A stretch of DNA of 64,000 nt from Dirofilaria immitis (Eukaryota > Nematoda > Chromadorea > Rhabditida > Onchocercidae): positions 3,410,001 to 3,474,000 of the forward strand of contig JAKNDB010000109.1 in NCBI GenBank assembly GCA_024305405.1, in the 5' to 3' direction. Positions 12,644 to 25,437 of the stretch are shown in pieces (position 1 is the stretch's first letter; each line of letters begins with the position of its first letter). The translations under genes and the position numbers were made by a program. The notes beneath the pieces were generated by a model, which was given only the letters and a program-made list of their open reading frames with translations, had not been told where the DNA came from and did no database searches.

Positions 12644-13827
12644 GTGTATAATAATCTTCTCACAAGCCAACTTGATCGTCGTCTGACTAAAACAATTCAA
12701 AAGAAATTAACCGATTCTGAAGCAAAAAGGAAAATAGTCTGGTATCTGATAGCACCTCTTTTGGTAGCAACTCCTTTGGTAGCAGCGCTTTTCATATTGT
12801 ATTTCAATAGAATTCAAGTATCGAAATATTTTAAAAATGTAAGCTAATTATTCCATAGATTGAATTCAGTGAGGTTCTCTTCAAAATCATCCGTGCTGAA
12901 AACTCCGCTATGCTAAAATATGTCAGAATGATGTCAAACTGGGAACTTTATTGGTGTCCTTCTAAACGTGTCCGTCACTGATTTACGAATGGGACATTTC
13001 AATTTCACGATACCACTGTACTTAACAATAACAACACACATACTACACCCGCTAAAAAGATCAGTCGTCAGTCTCGAGGAATGGTGGAAATTTCGGGACT
13101 CTATAAACTATATGGGACAAATGATGCCCGAAGGCAATCCTTCACTATCCAAACCGTATCCTCCAAAGAAGAAATTTTATCTTTTAGTGGCTCTCGCTTC
13201 CATTTTCTCATTCGTTTTCATCATCGCTCTTCGTTAATACGAAATATTTCCGAGTAATCTTTCGACCTTTGCTAATAATGGCATTTGTTCAGCATTAACG
13301 AAATACCCTGACTTGACTTCCCCTCTCCACTTCTCACCTGTTAATACTGACTGAACTGAGAAGTTTCGAAACGCGAGAGTCAGAATGAAAACAGCCATTG
13401 AGAGTGTGTAGCTCAGAGTTTGAGAGGAATTTAAAAATAGCATAGTGAGATATGAAATAATGCATCCATGGAGAGAGAGAGGGGTAGGTGAGTGATTGTA
13501 AATTTATCGAGAAAGGTTTGCAAGGTTGCTTTTGCGAAGTTGAGGCTTGAATTTTTAGTAGGAAGGGTGTGCTGAGGTTAAATTTATTCGCGGGATTTAA
13601 ATGTTTTCAAGATTTCAGGTTACAGTGCTGAAGTTGTTTATCCTTGAAAAGGCATGGAATTTTTCCATTCTCGCACCTTTCCTTTTCAAATGTCAATTGG
13701 GGTAGACGATGTTGTCGTTTTTGTGGACTGCTCTGTCCGTCATACAGTTACGCCATTTTCGGGTATACGTCATACTGATAGCTCCAGTGGTTCTATTGAT
13801 TCCATTTCATCGGGCAATCTATTTTAA
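12644..13827 (+). CDS. Candidate membrane protein gene, partly resolved
   Basis: The block 12644-12817 encodes a charged segment and one transmembrane helix (VWYLIAPLLVATPLVAALF). A 41-bp intron (GTATCG to CCATAG) joins it in phase to 12859-12967, which encodes FKIIRAENSAMLKYVRMM and SNWELYWCPSKRV. From 12968 to 13240 two frames both look protein-like, one ending in a hydrophobic helix, and I cannot choose between them. A terminal exon at 13619-13827 follows TTTCAG. With one A added at the run 13647-13650 it reads VTVLKLFILEKGMEFF and ends Ser-rich (HTDSSSGSIDSISSGNLF, then TAA). The order suggests a single-pass receptor-like protein, but no family is recognised and the 5' end is unplaced. 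Confidence 0.35.
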
Positions 13828-13971
13828 TGATACATTGAAATAGCTAGACGTGGCCGTAAGATTTCATTCCCGTAATTTGTGTATGATCTTATGTTTCTTC
13901 CAGATCACATTTGAATTGTGGTACATTGGTCCTTCGACACTTTTCGTTCGTTCGATACTTTCTCCTCCATA

Positions 13972-16900
13972 ATGATGGACACAAAGGAGGAAGTCGGAGC
14001 GAGGAAAAGAAATGTGGAAGTAGCTCTCCGAGACTGGATTGCTCCACATTCGAAGGTTTGTCATTGTGTCTTTATAAACGAAGAATGAGTTCTTCACATG
14101 AGTTTAGAGAAATGCCAGCGATTCCAGCTTTTTAATCATTTCGTTTGAATTTTTATCTAATGAAGAATAAAAATAGCTCATTACATATTACTCTCTCATA
14201 AACGTTATTTTCATATCGGAGATTTCAGTTTGACAAGAATTCATTTTAGTTCATTTTTGATTTATTTGTCCTGTAAATTTTCAAGTACGACATTAAAAGA
14301 CGATTCACGCATTAGTGCGGTGTATTTTTCGTAGCTTTGTTTCTTTTTTTGTAATCAGTTTTATCTTGCAAAAATAAGTGGTTTTTTTATTTATTTTATG
14401 TAAGGCTATGTTAACAGTTTACAAGTCATTTATCCTACATCTTTCATTGCAGGAATACAATCATTTATGTGTACTGCAATTAGAAAAGAAAACGAATCAG
14501 TTTGTTTTTCGTGATAAATGTACTACTTTCTTTCTACACTTATAATAGAGTGTAATGTGTATAATGGAAACAAAAGTGATCATTTTCTTTTTAATATTCA
14601 TTTACTTTTGAACTTCAAAGAAATCATAATTGTTTGAAATTGTAATTAGGGTAGGTATTGCAGCGATATCTTTCGTGGATAAGTCGCTGACTTTGAATCA
14701 GTGTTTTTAATTTTCACATTTCGAATACATGCAAGTACGATTAGCCATAACCCAAAGATTAAGGCAGTTTTAAATTTTGATCATGTTTCAGATGATACAG
14801 ATTCGACATGTTCATCGTCAACGCAAGAACCAGTTGCACCGGACGGTGGCTATGGATGGGTCATTGTTCTTGCGTCGTTCCTTATCCACTTTATTTGTGA
14901 TGGTAATCATATCACTTCTATCATATATTTATTCGATATATCCGAATTTTGTTTGTTAATTTTGATATGAGATTTATTTCTAACATCCGTGCTTTTGATG
15001 TATGTATGCACCATTTTTTTAATTGTATAATTTTCATTAAATAAAGAATACTTTCGATATCAATATAGATTGATAAGCGATTTATATGCATGAGATCTTA
15101 TTGAAAAATAATTTCAAAAATTAAAATCAATTTGCTAAAATAATTATCAGTTTACTGTAACTACTAAATTTTCCCAGTTTTATCGATTTTCTAATGCTTA
15201 CAGGGATTTCTTTTTCATTTGGCATTATGTTTTCGGAAATTCAAGAATACTTTAACGTAACAAAAACAATGTCTGGTATTGTTGGATCAATTTTTTATCA
15301 ATACCGTTGTTATCAGGGCCGCTTGCTGGAGCTTTAACCGATATTTATGATTGTCGGTCTGTATTTCTTGTGGGTATATTTGTAGTATTTGGAATCCGAA
15401 ATGTATTATATATCTGGGTTGCGAATTAGCTGTTTGGCACCTTTGAGGATGTCTTCATGTATCTTCGAAGTAAGTGTTCTTGCAGACGTATGACAATTGT
15501 TGGTGGAATGATAGCAGCTGGTGGTGGATTGATATCTTTTTCGCATTTAGTATTTGGCATTTTTGTTCTCATTTGCCTTCATTACGGGCATTGGCTTAAG
15601 CTTTTGCTTTAACACCGCTATTGTTGCAGTCACTTACTATTTTCAAGTACCATTATTGTTTTCTTAGGTTACTTTAGTCTGGGTCTATTTTTGATTACAG
15701 GCAAGCGTTAATATATTTTTAGTAACGATGCTCATCTAATTCTTTATTTCTTTTAAAGAAAAAACGAGCCATTGCTACGGGTATTGCTGTTTGCGGTTCT
15801 GGCGCAGGTACTTTTGTTCTTGCACCATTCATCGAAATGGTCAGTTTAATTTCTTTTAAACAATTTTAAATTAGCTCATTAATTTTGTTTATCTTCAATT
15901 TCCAATATTCGATTCGTGTATTAGTTCAGTTGATGTTCTCTCTTCTTTTTCTGAGATAGTGATTGACTTTTGGCATATTTTTCAATTTTCTGTTTAGTTA
16001 TTTGCAAAATTTGGTTGGCGTTGTTCTCTTGTTTGTATTGGACTTCTTTTACTTCTTATTGTTGGTTGTGGTTTTTGATTAAGGTAACTTTTTGTTTCCT
16101 TTATATCGAATAGATTTATGAAAAATTATTTGTATTGTTACTGACTTAAAGTTATAAAGTTATGAAGACATTCGCATGTAATGATATTCAGATTACCATC
16201 AGATACAACTTGAATCTGATTTTTTAAATCTGTAGACTGCTTACTCAAGGTAGACATTGCATGTTTTAAATGCTATTTCAGGATCTCGAGTGGCCACACG
16301 ATACTATAGAATACAAGAAAAAAAATTCATCGAAAAAACTGAGCGTGAAAAATTACGGTTAGCTATAAGGAATGCTGGTGATAATTCCAGTGTCTTCACT
16401 GTTAGTTTTAGTTATTTGTTCATTTGTCAAGAAAATATTCTATCGAGGGAACTGTAATTCTTGCGATAAAGATTATTTCTTCTTATGAGATGTTAGAATC
16501 CCTGTATTATATTTCCTTTCTTTTTAGATGGATTTTCCTTACATTGGTTGGGCTTCTCGCCGTACCATATCGCTACCTTCTATACCAACATATGCAATAC
16601 CCTTCCTGCAAGTTACCGATCAATCTTCAAATGTACACTCGGTGAGTGCATTTGTAATATTAAGTAGAAACTCCAGATGCAAAAAAAGAATGGAGTTTTA
16701 ACTTTGAATAGCAGTATCGCTTGATTCATCCAAAAAACATAGGATCAACAGGTTTATATAGGAGTGCGGTACATCTTCTCAAAGTGTCAACTGACAACTT
16801 ATTTTATTAACAGTTGGGGATTGCTAGTTATCTCTATCATTTTTCAGACTGTAAATGAACTGCAAATACCGGTATCAAAAAGTTACAGTATGGGTGAATT

Positions 16901-19563
16901 TCTGCATGTTCCAGTAAATGGGATAACAAGAGGACACGCACTTACTTTTAATATTAGCCGGATTGGACAGTCTAGTTCGGTAAACTTGTTTTTAAACCCA
17001 ATAATATTGTGTTTCTTCAAAAGTAAAATGATAATACTGTTCTTCATTATTTGATGATCGCTATGGTATGTATTCTAGTATTTCTTTTAAGTTTAGGGAG
17101 CGCATAATATCGAAATTGATAATCCATCTTTGGAATCATCTTGTCAGGTTTACACTAAGGAAAGTTGTCATACAGAAACTGACGATGTAGTATCCAACGA
17201 AGTATGTGAAGTAGACATTGAGTTTCCAAGGACATCCTTCCGGTATTCAATTTCCATTGCCTTATTTATGGCTTCCATAAGTTAGATATTTAAAAATATT
17301 TTGATTTTCTTTATAATTCCTAATTCTTTGCTTTGGCTACATTATTCTAGAGTTCGATAGTAAAGGAAGAATTTTTCCAGTATTTGATGGTATTGCTTTC
17401 TGAATATATTCTTTGTACCTATATCACTATGTGTGGTATCGTAATTGTTTCAGTGCCAGTTGCGATGATAATGTAGATGACACAATTCGCAGCAGGCGAA
17501 GCGGATTTATTCATGCAAAACTTGTAAGAATAAAAAAAAAAGAGTTAAAATTATAGACGATTAGTTAAATTACTTTAATACTCTATTTTCTGCACAATTT
17601 TGAAGTATGTAATTTCAAGTGCAATAAATGATTACATTCTAATTTTTGAAAATCTGTTCTTCACGTAATTAAGCTGTACATGACACTGTAGAAATTATAT
17701 CTTTTTAATGCTCCAGGAACACGCAATGAGCCATAATTTGGTACAGGAAGTTGCTACAAAGCAACCATTGTTAGGCGGTGACTTTAAGAAACGAAGGTCG
17801 GCTACACAAGCAGTTAAAACCTGTGTGTCTTTATTATATTGTCAAAGAAAATCAAAATTTACATATTTTCTAAACTTATTCGGAAAAAACTGAACTTATT
17901 CAACGCCATGAAAGACTTAATAGGAATGAATCAGATATTGCAAAAATTCAGTTTTAAACTAAAATCTTTTTTTACAGTAGTGAATATTTGTACATGATTC
18001 ACATATCTTGACATTTTTTCTCTTTGTTGAACATAAACCATACTAACAGAAAAAGTAATATTTAGAAAAATTTTAGTATTAGTTGATGAGAAATATTTAT
18101 GCTTTTTATAGCAGAAGATATTATTCCTTCTTTCACAAATCGAACTATTCGCAATTCATATATCGCGACTTCATTGGGTGCAGCACAAGGTCGAGTACCC
18201 GCAACTAACGTGTTAAATTTTCGATGGAAATTTGCGCCATTTGGTGCTGGTATATCGCGACGAATACCCTCTGCTCCTGCAATTTGTTATCGTAGAAAAC
18301 GAAAACAAAAACAATTCAATTCAGTAAGGTGGAGAGCCTTTTTGATTATATTGCCAAATTCGACTGTGGAATCTTTATTTTTGTTAAAGTTCATTTAGTC
18401 AATCTTAGTTCTCGAAATTCTATTTGGGCTAGTAATAATTTGACATTCGATTTCTTTACTTCCAAAAATTTTTGAAGTTTGAAAATATATCAGATGTGGG
18501 AATCATTTCTGGAATGGCTTTCAAATACAAAACTGGTTTTGGTAGTTCCCGAGTTTTCTGTCTTCCTATTAAGTACATTCATTCTCTACGTATTCTTTGA
18601 TATACCATATGTCAATTTCCCCGAATATGCTGTAGAAATTCATAATGTTACTGAGACTGAAGCGTCGTACCTGGTATCTAGCATTGGTCTCACAAATATG
18701 GTCAGTATGCTGTTTTGTGGAATCATCGCTGACTGGAGTCGAACAAGTCAAGTAAAATTGTTTATTCTAATGTTTATATTTCTTTTTGAATATTTCTTTG
18801 AAAGAAAAGCCGGTCTTATTAGCGATGTAATTTTTAAATTGCTATCGAAACTTTTTGAATTTATTATTGTTGTTGTCATAGCTATCTTCCGCTTTTTTCA
18901 GTATATCATTCAAATGTACGGAATATTTATAACTTTGGCGGGTTTATGTGTAGCTCTTACACCATTTGCTACTGCCTACATTCATTTAATGATACTTTGT
19001 ATTGGTTTCGGCTTCTTCATTAGCGCAAATTATACCTTAGCATCCGTGATTACTCTTCAAATTCTTTGTTTGTATGATTTTCAAACCGGTTATGGGATTC
19101 TCTGTCTAGTGGAAGGTCTTGGAAATCTTGTCGGTCCAGCATTAATTGGTAAGTTACAATTCAGAGGTTCAAGCTTTTCTACTGAAACAGGTAAAAATAT
19201 CCTCAATTTTATCACCAATTATTTTTGCTGATATAATTGTCTTTTTATGAATAGCAAAAAAGTATAATATGCTTTTCAAGTATGTGCGGGAATATCTCTA
19301 ACAAATGATTTTCAGGTTTCATTCGCGACAATTTAACTGATTATGATAACATATTTTTGCTAGCTGGAGCAGGCATGATGATTTCTGGTCTAATGGCTGT
19401 AACTATCGATATATTTATGCGTATATATGATACCGATCACGCGAAGAAACATTCGATAAAACGTGACAGGCCTTTTAATGGCAAATCATACAAAGAAACA
19501 TTCGATGAAACATGTTATTTGCTTCTATCCAAAAATAGAATGAACTTGTCAAGCAAAAATTAA
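13972..19563 (+). CDS. SLC16-type monocarboxylate transporter (MFS)
   Basis: This should be a plasma-membrane carrier that moves monocarboxylates, usually with protons. Sixteen exons: 13972-14055, 14792-14902, 15204-15356, 15486-15646, 15759-15839, 15998-16083, 16282-16400, 16528-16641, 16848-16979, 17097-17242, 17454-17523, 17717-17822, 18112-18323, 18494-18751, 18902-19148 and 19316-19563. Exon 2 has the family signature [15 protein letters not shown] at TM1. Exon 3 has [14 protein letters not shown], exon 4 [19 protein letters not shown] and exon 5 [10 protein letters not shown]. Exons 14-16 encode the second half of the carrier. Six single-base additions at homopolymers (near 14005, 15291, 15537, 15560, 16072 and 16318) make all phases agree and give 2,334 nt (777 aa). 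The loop between TM6 and TM7 is about 300 residues. The first exon is the least certain. Confidence 0.85.
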
Positions 19564-19646
19564 ATATAAATTGGATAGCAAATTCCTACTTATTTTTTGT
19601 GTTTTGTTAATTCTTTGAACAAAAATTTTTAAAAAACGAGACGCAA

Positions 19647-19652
19647 AATAAA
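19647..19652 (+). terminator. Polyadenylation signal AATAAA
   Basis: A canonical AATAAA lies 84 bp after the transporter stop codon, a normal distance for a nematode 3' UTR. Cleavage is inferred shortly downstream. Confidence 0.6.
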
Positions 19653-22028
19653 GTAAATCATTGATTACTGGTGAACATTTGTTTTTATTTTATTAGCCAA
19701 TATTATTTGTCGTTTAAATACTGCTAGGCTTCACTTTAAATTTCACTCCGTTTTAGTGTATATTTATCTTTACCTGCAGCAGTGGGTAAAAACTTTTTGC
19801 AGAAATTATTTATAAATAATTGGAAAAAATATAAATGATATCATTGTCGGTTATTTTGCTCAAATCTATTGCAATTCAAATTTTTGTTTTTATGCATTAT
19901 CACATTTTTCACTAGATCTAAAAGTAGCAAGGACTTTTTAGTGCTGGAAAAACCCATGCATTTTATTATATCCAACAGATTTGGATACGGAAGTATTGAA
20001 GATCGAATATTTGTTGGACTTTAAAATAAGGATCTGAAAAAAATTGAAAGTTGATTATTACAACAGTTTTCGTCCATAAAACGTATTTCTACTTTCTTTT
20101 CTGAGAAATAAGCATCAATTCGTTTTCACTGTTTTTGATATCTCCAGTATTCCTCCTGACTACAAGTAAATCGGAAAAGCATTTTGAAAGTCCATTTTGT
20201 TATTTATGCATGCATCATTACTCTGTTAAATAGAGGATGAACTGGATTTGAGGAGGAGGGGTTTGATCGATCTTAAAATTTCGTTCTATTTCGTGATGGA
20301 ATTGAATTTTATCATAGCATTCCAAAAAAAGAAAAAAATATTTTTTTCTTTCCCGTATGCATGCAAATATTTTTCATATGTAGTAATCCAATTTCATTAA
20401 GTTGGATTATGAAGAGAACGGTAGCAGCAATCCCATTACATGACATGAATTATAATCTAGGTCAGATCAAAAAATTTCTCTGTGATGTTTTAAACCTTTT
20501 TCCTTAAATTTTTAGTCTGTAGACCATTTTTTAACTAACAGGTCTCAGTATTTCGGTTTTTAAGAAGTTTTGTTTCTTTGTTGCAGAAGATCCTACTTCT
20601 GTGTGAAGAATTTTTATTTCTTTTTGGCTTTTTCCTACTTCTCTTTGTTATCTACAAAGAAAGTAAAATTACTGTTTCAATCTCATATTATTTTAAAAGA
20701 ACTAGATTTTCTGAATCTCCTAAATCTACAAACTTTGTTCTCTATAAATTACAACTCTCATTCACCTCTTGTGTCGAGCTTACGCTCCCAAACGTTGTAT
20801 TGTACAAAAGGTGTATTACTGATAAAACCCATAATTTTTATTAGGACGGGGATTTCTGTGTCATACGTTAGCTATGCAGCGGTGGCATATATTTTTGCTG
20901 AGCTCGTATGTTTAGCTACATTATTTTCAATTTATATAGCTTTAGATAAGAGACATGTATTTGTTATATCACTATTCTCTTCAGATTTTGCGCTTTTTTT
21001 TTGCTTGTCTGAACTATATAAAGTTATAAAATTGTTTAATCTTCGACATTTCCGTTATTTGTAGGTATTTTTACATACATAATTTTCAAAGTATTTAATA
21101 CAAAACATTGTCAATATGCAAGATTAGATTGTCAAATTTGACTTCTGAAAGAGAAAATTGGAGCGTCACTGCGGCTGGAAATAAATAAACTTGAAATATT
21201 TTATTCTTTTTTAATGTTAATGCGATCATAAATTTTATTTTATTCGCACTTTAAAGAAAAATCATTCTTACCAATTCTTGCTTTTTTGATCTTTGATTTT
21301 TAACTAATTATTTCTCACGGTTATCCATAGATACATATGCAGATACCCGACTTTAGATTTAAACTTCGATTGTATATTCAAGCACTTCAAAATGCAGATT
21401 GCATTTTTAGATACAACCGATGTATTTTCTGTGCTCACATCTTATTCGATTAACTAAGTTTGATAACTGAAAAGGAAAGTGTTTTTATGACTTTCTTTGA
21501 TAGGTTTGAATTTGATGAGCAATCAAGAATAAAATAGAGCATAACTGTCCCCCGAAGTTGAACAGCTAAAGATTAACTTTTCTAACATGAATTTGTATTA
21601 TTTTGATTAACACAAAAACGTATTTAGAGGAATGGTCTACAAATATTCCAATAGATGTTCACTTGAATAACAGAAAAAGCCTGTAAGGGATCTGATTACA
21701 GTGCGAGAATTACAGTAAGATCGGTTATAAAATAAAGGGATTTGTATGTGAATTAGTTTTTGGGCCATAAAAGGAAAGGATTTTTGTGGGTTTGGTTGGA
21801 TTAAAGTAACAAAAACGCATAAAATGACTTTAAAGAATGTGAAATCAGTGCATGGTTCATAAGATTTGTCTACAATTTGAACGATTTATTTTATTTTAAT
21901 TTGGTTCGCGATATTTACTATTTGCGATAAGCATAGTCAGTAATCGAGTAACTCTGTTGAATCACTGAAATGAAACCATGAGTCTGGGTGATTTTCAGGA
22001 TATGACTGATCCCCAATTTGATACTTTG

Positions 22029-22086
22029 AAGAATCTAAAATGCATTAATATAATTACATCATTATATTAATGCATTTTAGATTCTT
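22029..22086. repeat. Perfect inverted repeat, 26-bp arms
   Basis: The arms at 22029-22054 and 22061-22086 are exact reverse complements around a 6-nt loop (tacatc). This is the longest of the perfect hairpins in the window. It lies about 380 bp beyond the 3' end of the BTB gene, which runs on the other strand. Confidence 0.9.
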
Positions 22087-22461
22087 TGTAATATCCGATT
22101 ATTTTTGTTATAAGAAACTTTTAAGCAGAATTTTATTCTTCGAAAAATTCCAGCTGGAAAAAGAAAATAGAGCAATGATTGACTCATACCGAAAAGTGAT
22201 AACTGGTCTTAATAAGGCGAATAAGAGATAACGACGTCTGCAGCAATGATGATCTGTAAAAATTAATCCAACTTTTTCGTCTGTTTTTGTCAATTACTTC
22301 CTCGAACCTCTCCCATCGAGACCTTGTGGACAACTAAAACTTTTTGCGAGAACCTGCAAGCATATGATTTTTGATGTTTTGCATGCATTAAATTTTTATA
22401 TTTTTCAGATTTCCTATTAAAGCAGGATTTACTTTAATGCAGTGCATATATGGTTGTGTAA

Positions 22462-23434
22462 TTATGTTGAAATTCGTGCAGCTGCATTTTTGAATTCTAT
22501 TATAATAAAACTGTGAGAATAGTAAAGCAAGTATTTTATGAGAAATGTAACATTTGCAAAAATTCGATTTGAAGAAATATCTGAAAAATTCAAACTTATC
22601 GAAATAGGAATTACTTCGTTCACATATGAAACGTCTGATTTTTCTGTGCAGCTCTGAAGTAAAGCAATCGCTTGTTCGCGGAGTTGGTGAAGTCTACAAA
22701 TTAGTTCAGGAACTGGAATAAATGACGCTTGTGGAAGCTCTATTTTTAAAGATATTGGATTGTAGTTGAAGATTGTAATTCCTTCCCTCACTGAGCAAAA
22801 TGTATATCGTCCAAAAATACTATGTTTAACAACGAACTTGTAATACTCGGCCTCTTGCGTTAAAAGGGCTAAGCGATCTGGATCTTTCGGTAAGCATGCT
22901 TCCCATAATTGCTTTGTAGATTTCAAACGCAGATAATTCAAGATTATTCCAAAACTGAAATATATGTCACTTTTTATGCAATACTCACTACGTTATGAGA
23001 ATATTTGAAGGGCTGACAATTCGTGTCTAGCTTGCAGCGAATCGTTTTTGTTATCTCCTTTATTATAGAGATTAGTGACGAAATAAATCATATGACAATT
23101 CGTAATTTTACCTGACTGGGTCTCGGTCGATGAAATACGCTCCTTTGCTGTCTTTCTCTAACGGTGGTTTTGCAGTTTCTCCAGTGAACCACTAATTAAA
23201 AAGTTGCATCATTATTTAATTCTTTGAATCAATTAATTTGCTGATGCATTTTACAGCTTTAGAGAGACGCACTGCACTAAATAACCAAAACACCGTGATA
23301 ATAATTTAAATAAACGAAAGAACATGCGTGAAAATGAAACCGGCCTCATTAAATAAAGACTGTTTCTCTTGCAACAATGTACTTGCCGTTGTGGAATAGT
23401 GCTGTCCACCAACGTTAAAGTTAAGCATAACCAT
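22462..23434 (-). CDS. KCTD-type protein with BTB/T1 tetramerisation domain
   Basis: KCTD proteins assemble through a T1/BTB domain and often act as adaptors for cullin-3 ligases or receptors. Exons: 23434-23341, 23191-23112 and 22954-22462. Exon 1 gives the T1 start (MVMLNFNVGGQHYSTTASTL). Exon 2 gives KDSKGAYFIDRDP, a classic KCTD block. It continues in phase into exon 3 (FGIILNYLRL, then LALLTQEAEYYKF). After the T1 fold comes about 100 residues that I cannot assign; the gene may end at 22462 or splice earlier (GAAGTAATT near 22620). Within exon 1 the frame giving VNVGG-type residues and the frame that joins exon 2 in phase differ (KRNSLYLMRP in the second), so one or two bases are probably missing near 23370. 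Subfamily is uncertain. Confidence 0.7.
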
Positions 23435-24650
23435 TTGAAGTTGAGCAATCGGAAAAATGAATTAATGGCATTGGAGAATAATTGTATTCCTGTTAAGGTA
23501 CTACGAAGTAGCAAAAATTAGATGGATGCATCCCACAACTATTGACCAAATTGTCTACAGATAAAAACCAACTTGCCGCATAATTGTCTAAACTCAAAAA
23601 ATTGACGACATGCTTCTGAAAAACGCTGACCATGGAATTTTTATCTAATGGATCTAAGATAAATCTTTATTTTGTGATTAGCACACTATTACTGTAACTT
23701 GTAAAAATGGTTTCATAAAATCTATTTAAAAAAGTGAAAAAATATTTCAGTCGAATTGCATGCTGGGAAGTCCATCATAGTAAGTAGTCGATACGGATTT
23801 ATATGAATGTTTTGATTTTGAGTTTGGAATACAAAAGACGTTGAAATCATGGGAAAATGGTTAATTCATGGATTTTTAGGTATAAAAAGAAAGCAATAAA
23901 AAACCATATGAAGTAAAATGTTAAAAAATATAGCGAAGTAATAAACAATGTTATCTCGCTCGTCTTGGAAACCCCGAGTTTTAACTGTTGTTAAACTGTG
24001 AAATTGGGATATAAAGCTGTGTTTAAAACCTTCCTCATATTAAAATGATTAGCAATTCGCAGTTACATTTCCAAATCTGATTGAAGAAATACTATTTAGA
24101 AGCTGCGTCTAGCTGCTGCTTGAAAGTTAGTGAGAAGTAGATAGAATTTGAATTGAGGCTCAAAAATTCTCGACAAGGGATACTTCGGTTTGTATTTTTT
24201 TGTTTTGCTGATCATAAAAACAAATAGATACGGCATGAGGTCGAAAACATGAAAACATAGTTCTAGATCCAACAGAATTTGCTCTTCCTTCCATCCCCTT
24301 CGGATTTATATGTCACATCTGAAGCAGCCACATTTTTATTATGTGTGTATACTACTCACTGGCATACGCGTCTAAGCATATATGCATCATGAATATATCG
24401 ATCATCGATTCCGAGATGCAGGGTAGCTCTCTTGAAGTGCTCTTTTCGATTCCATGCGTGGCTCTTCCGTGCTCAACACAATATTTATAATGGTTAAGAT
24501 AATACTGAAATAAACATTTACTCCCACTATATTTGCTTAGTTAATTTTGTTCGAAATCTGGTTTAATTAACTGATTTTAAGCACAAGTTGATAAACTCAA
24601 AATTTTTAAATTCTGATTAAATGTATTTATCCTATGATTTAAAGGCTTAC

Positions 24651-24727
24651 TTCTAATTCGAAATTGATTCCATCCGCTAACTTCTCGTGTGATAGTCACT
24701 GTTTTTAGTCCCTTTGGAAATCTGACC
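24651..24727 (-). CDS. Isolated exon-like block, unrecognised
   Basis: It is bounded by GATTTCAG and GAAGTAAGC and encodes VRFPKGLKTVTITREVSGW and then NQFRIR, a soluble, well-mixed composition unlike its AT-rich surroundings. Possible downstream coding on the same strand lies near 24500-24350. I could not assemble a gene model or name a family. Confidence 0.3.
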
Positions 24728-25167
24728 CTGAAATCCTTTATACTAGATTTTTTCAAAAATAAGGCAAAACAAATTCGATACACATCATATGAGATGAGGC
24801 ATATATATCACAGTGAGTCTTTCCATATACGATATCTTAAAATGAAATCATCAACTAAATCATTCAGGAGTATTCGAAAATCATAATTCTAATTCCATGC
24901 TCTACGTGCATGATACGTGTGATACTTATTAAAATCACGGAACTGAAAACCAGTTAATAGCTCATGTATATTTGGCGTATTCCATGCGTTTTCCTGCAAC
25001 ATTTTTCGTAATTTGTAGCAATCGTAATCGTTTGAATCACACACGTTAATAGATTACAAATACCTGCAATTTTTCTTGTAAGTTTTCTCGCTAACTGTAT
25101 TTTAAAAGATGTATGATCAATTAGAGAGAAAATTATGACCATTAGCGTTTGTCTGTATTGCATGGCG

Positions 25168-25396
25168 ATCTGAGTCCCGTATCTTATCATTCTTTTAAAA
25201 TGTAATCAGCTTTGAACGCGATATTCAGTTGAAATTTCAGTCTCTCATTCAATTAATCGATTCTGGAATGTCCGGATTTCCTGGACTTTTTGCTCTAAAA
25301 CTTCTTGAATGCTTTTTAAAATCAATTACGAATATATTCATATAAAGAAAAGTTCTGGATAAACAGCTTATACAAAATAGAATAATTTCTTGTTTG
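25168..25396 (-). repeat. Inverted duplicate element, left copy
   Basis: The reverse complement of this segment matches 26676-26925 over most of its length with scattered mismatches. Shared landmarks are a TTTTGTATAAGCTGTTTATC block, an AAAGCATTCAAGAAGTTTTA block and ATATCGCGTTCAAA. It has no long open frame. It could be a non-autonomous mobile element or a local inverted duplication. Confidence 0.75.
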
Positions 25397-25407
25397 ATTT
25401 TTCCGTA

Positions 25408-25437
25408 AAAAGTTCTCTCCTGTTGGAGAGAACTTTT
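25408..25437. repeat. Short perfect hairpin, 13-bp arms
   Basis: The arms AAAAGTTCTCTCC and GGAGAGAACTTTT are separated by a 4-nt loop (tgtt). It lies immediately beside the left copy of the inverted duplicate element. Confidence 0.8.

Larger units (their letters stand above)
19564..22461. other. Intergenic stretch
   Basis: It contains the 3' flank of the transporter and then AT-rich sequence. A T-rich plus-strand open frame at 20570-21064 (164 codons) encodes very hydrophobic sequence. Acceptor-like sites lie near 20585 and 20842, but no partner donors or motifs convince me. A perfect hairpin at 22029-22086 is listed separately. Confidence 0.4.

Noticed and set aside
13708..13842. Hydrophobic frame resembling an SLC13 transporter N-terminus
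   Set aside because: It lies in another frame of a better-supported terminal exon and has no usable donor before its stop.
14000..19563. Reading the transporter as a pseudogene
   Set aside because: Every break is a one-base loss at a homopolymer, core motifs are intact, and the corrected exons fit together to a multiple of three. Error is the simpler explanation.
20570..21064. 164-codon open frame encoding very hydrophobic sequence
   Set aside because: The strand is strongly T-rich, which removes stop codons and produces Phe/Leu-rich frames by itself. No family motif and no paired splice sites were found.
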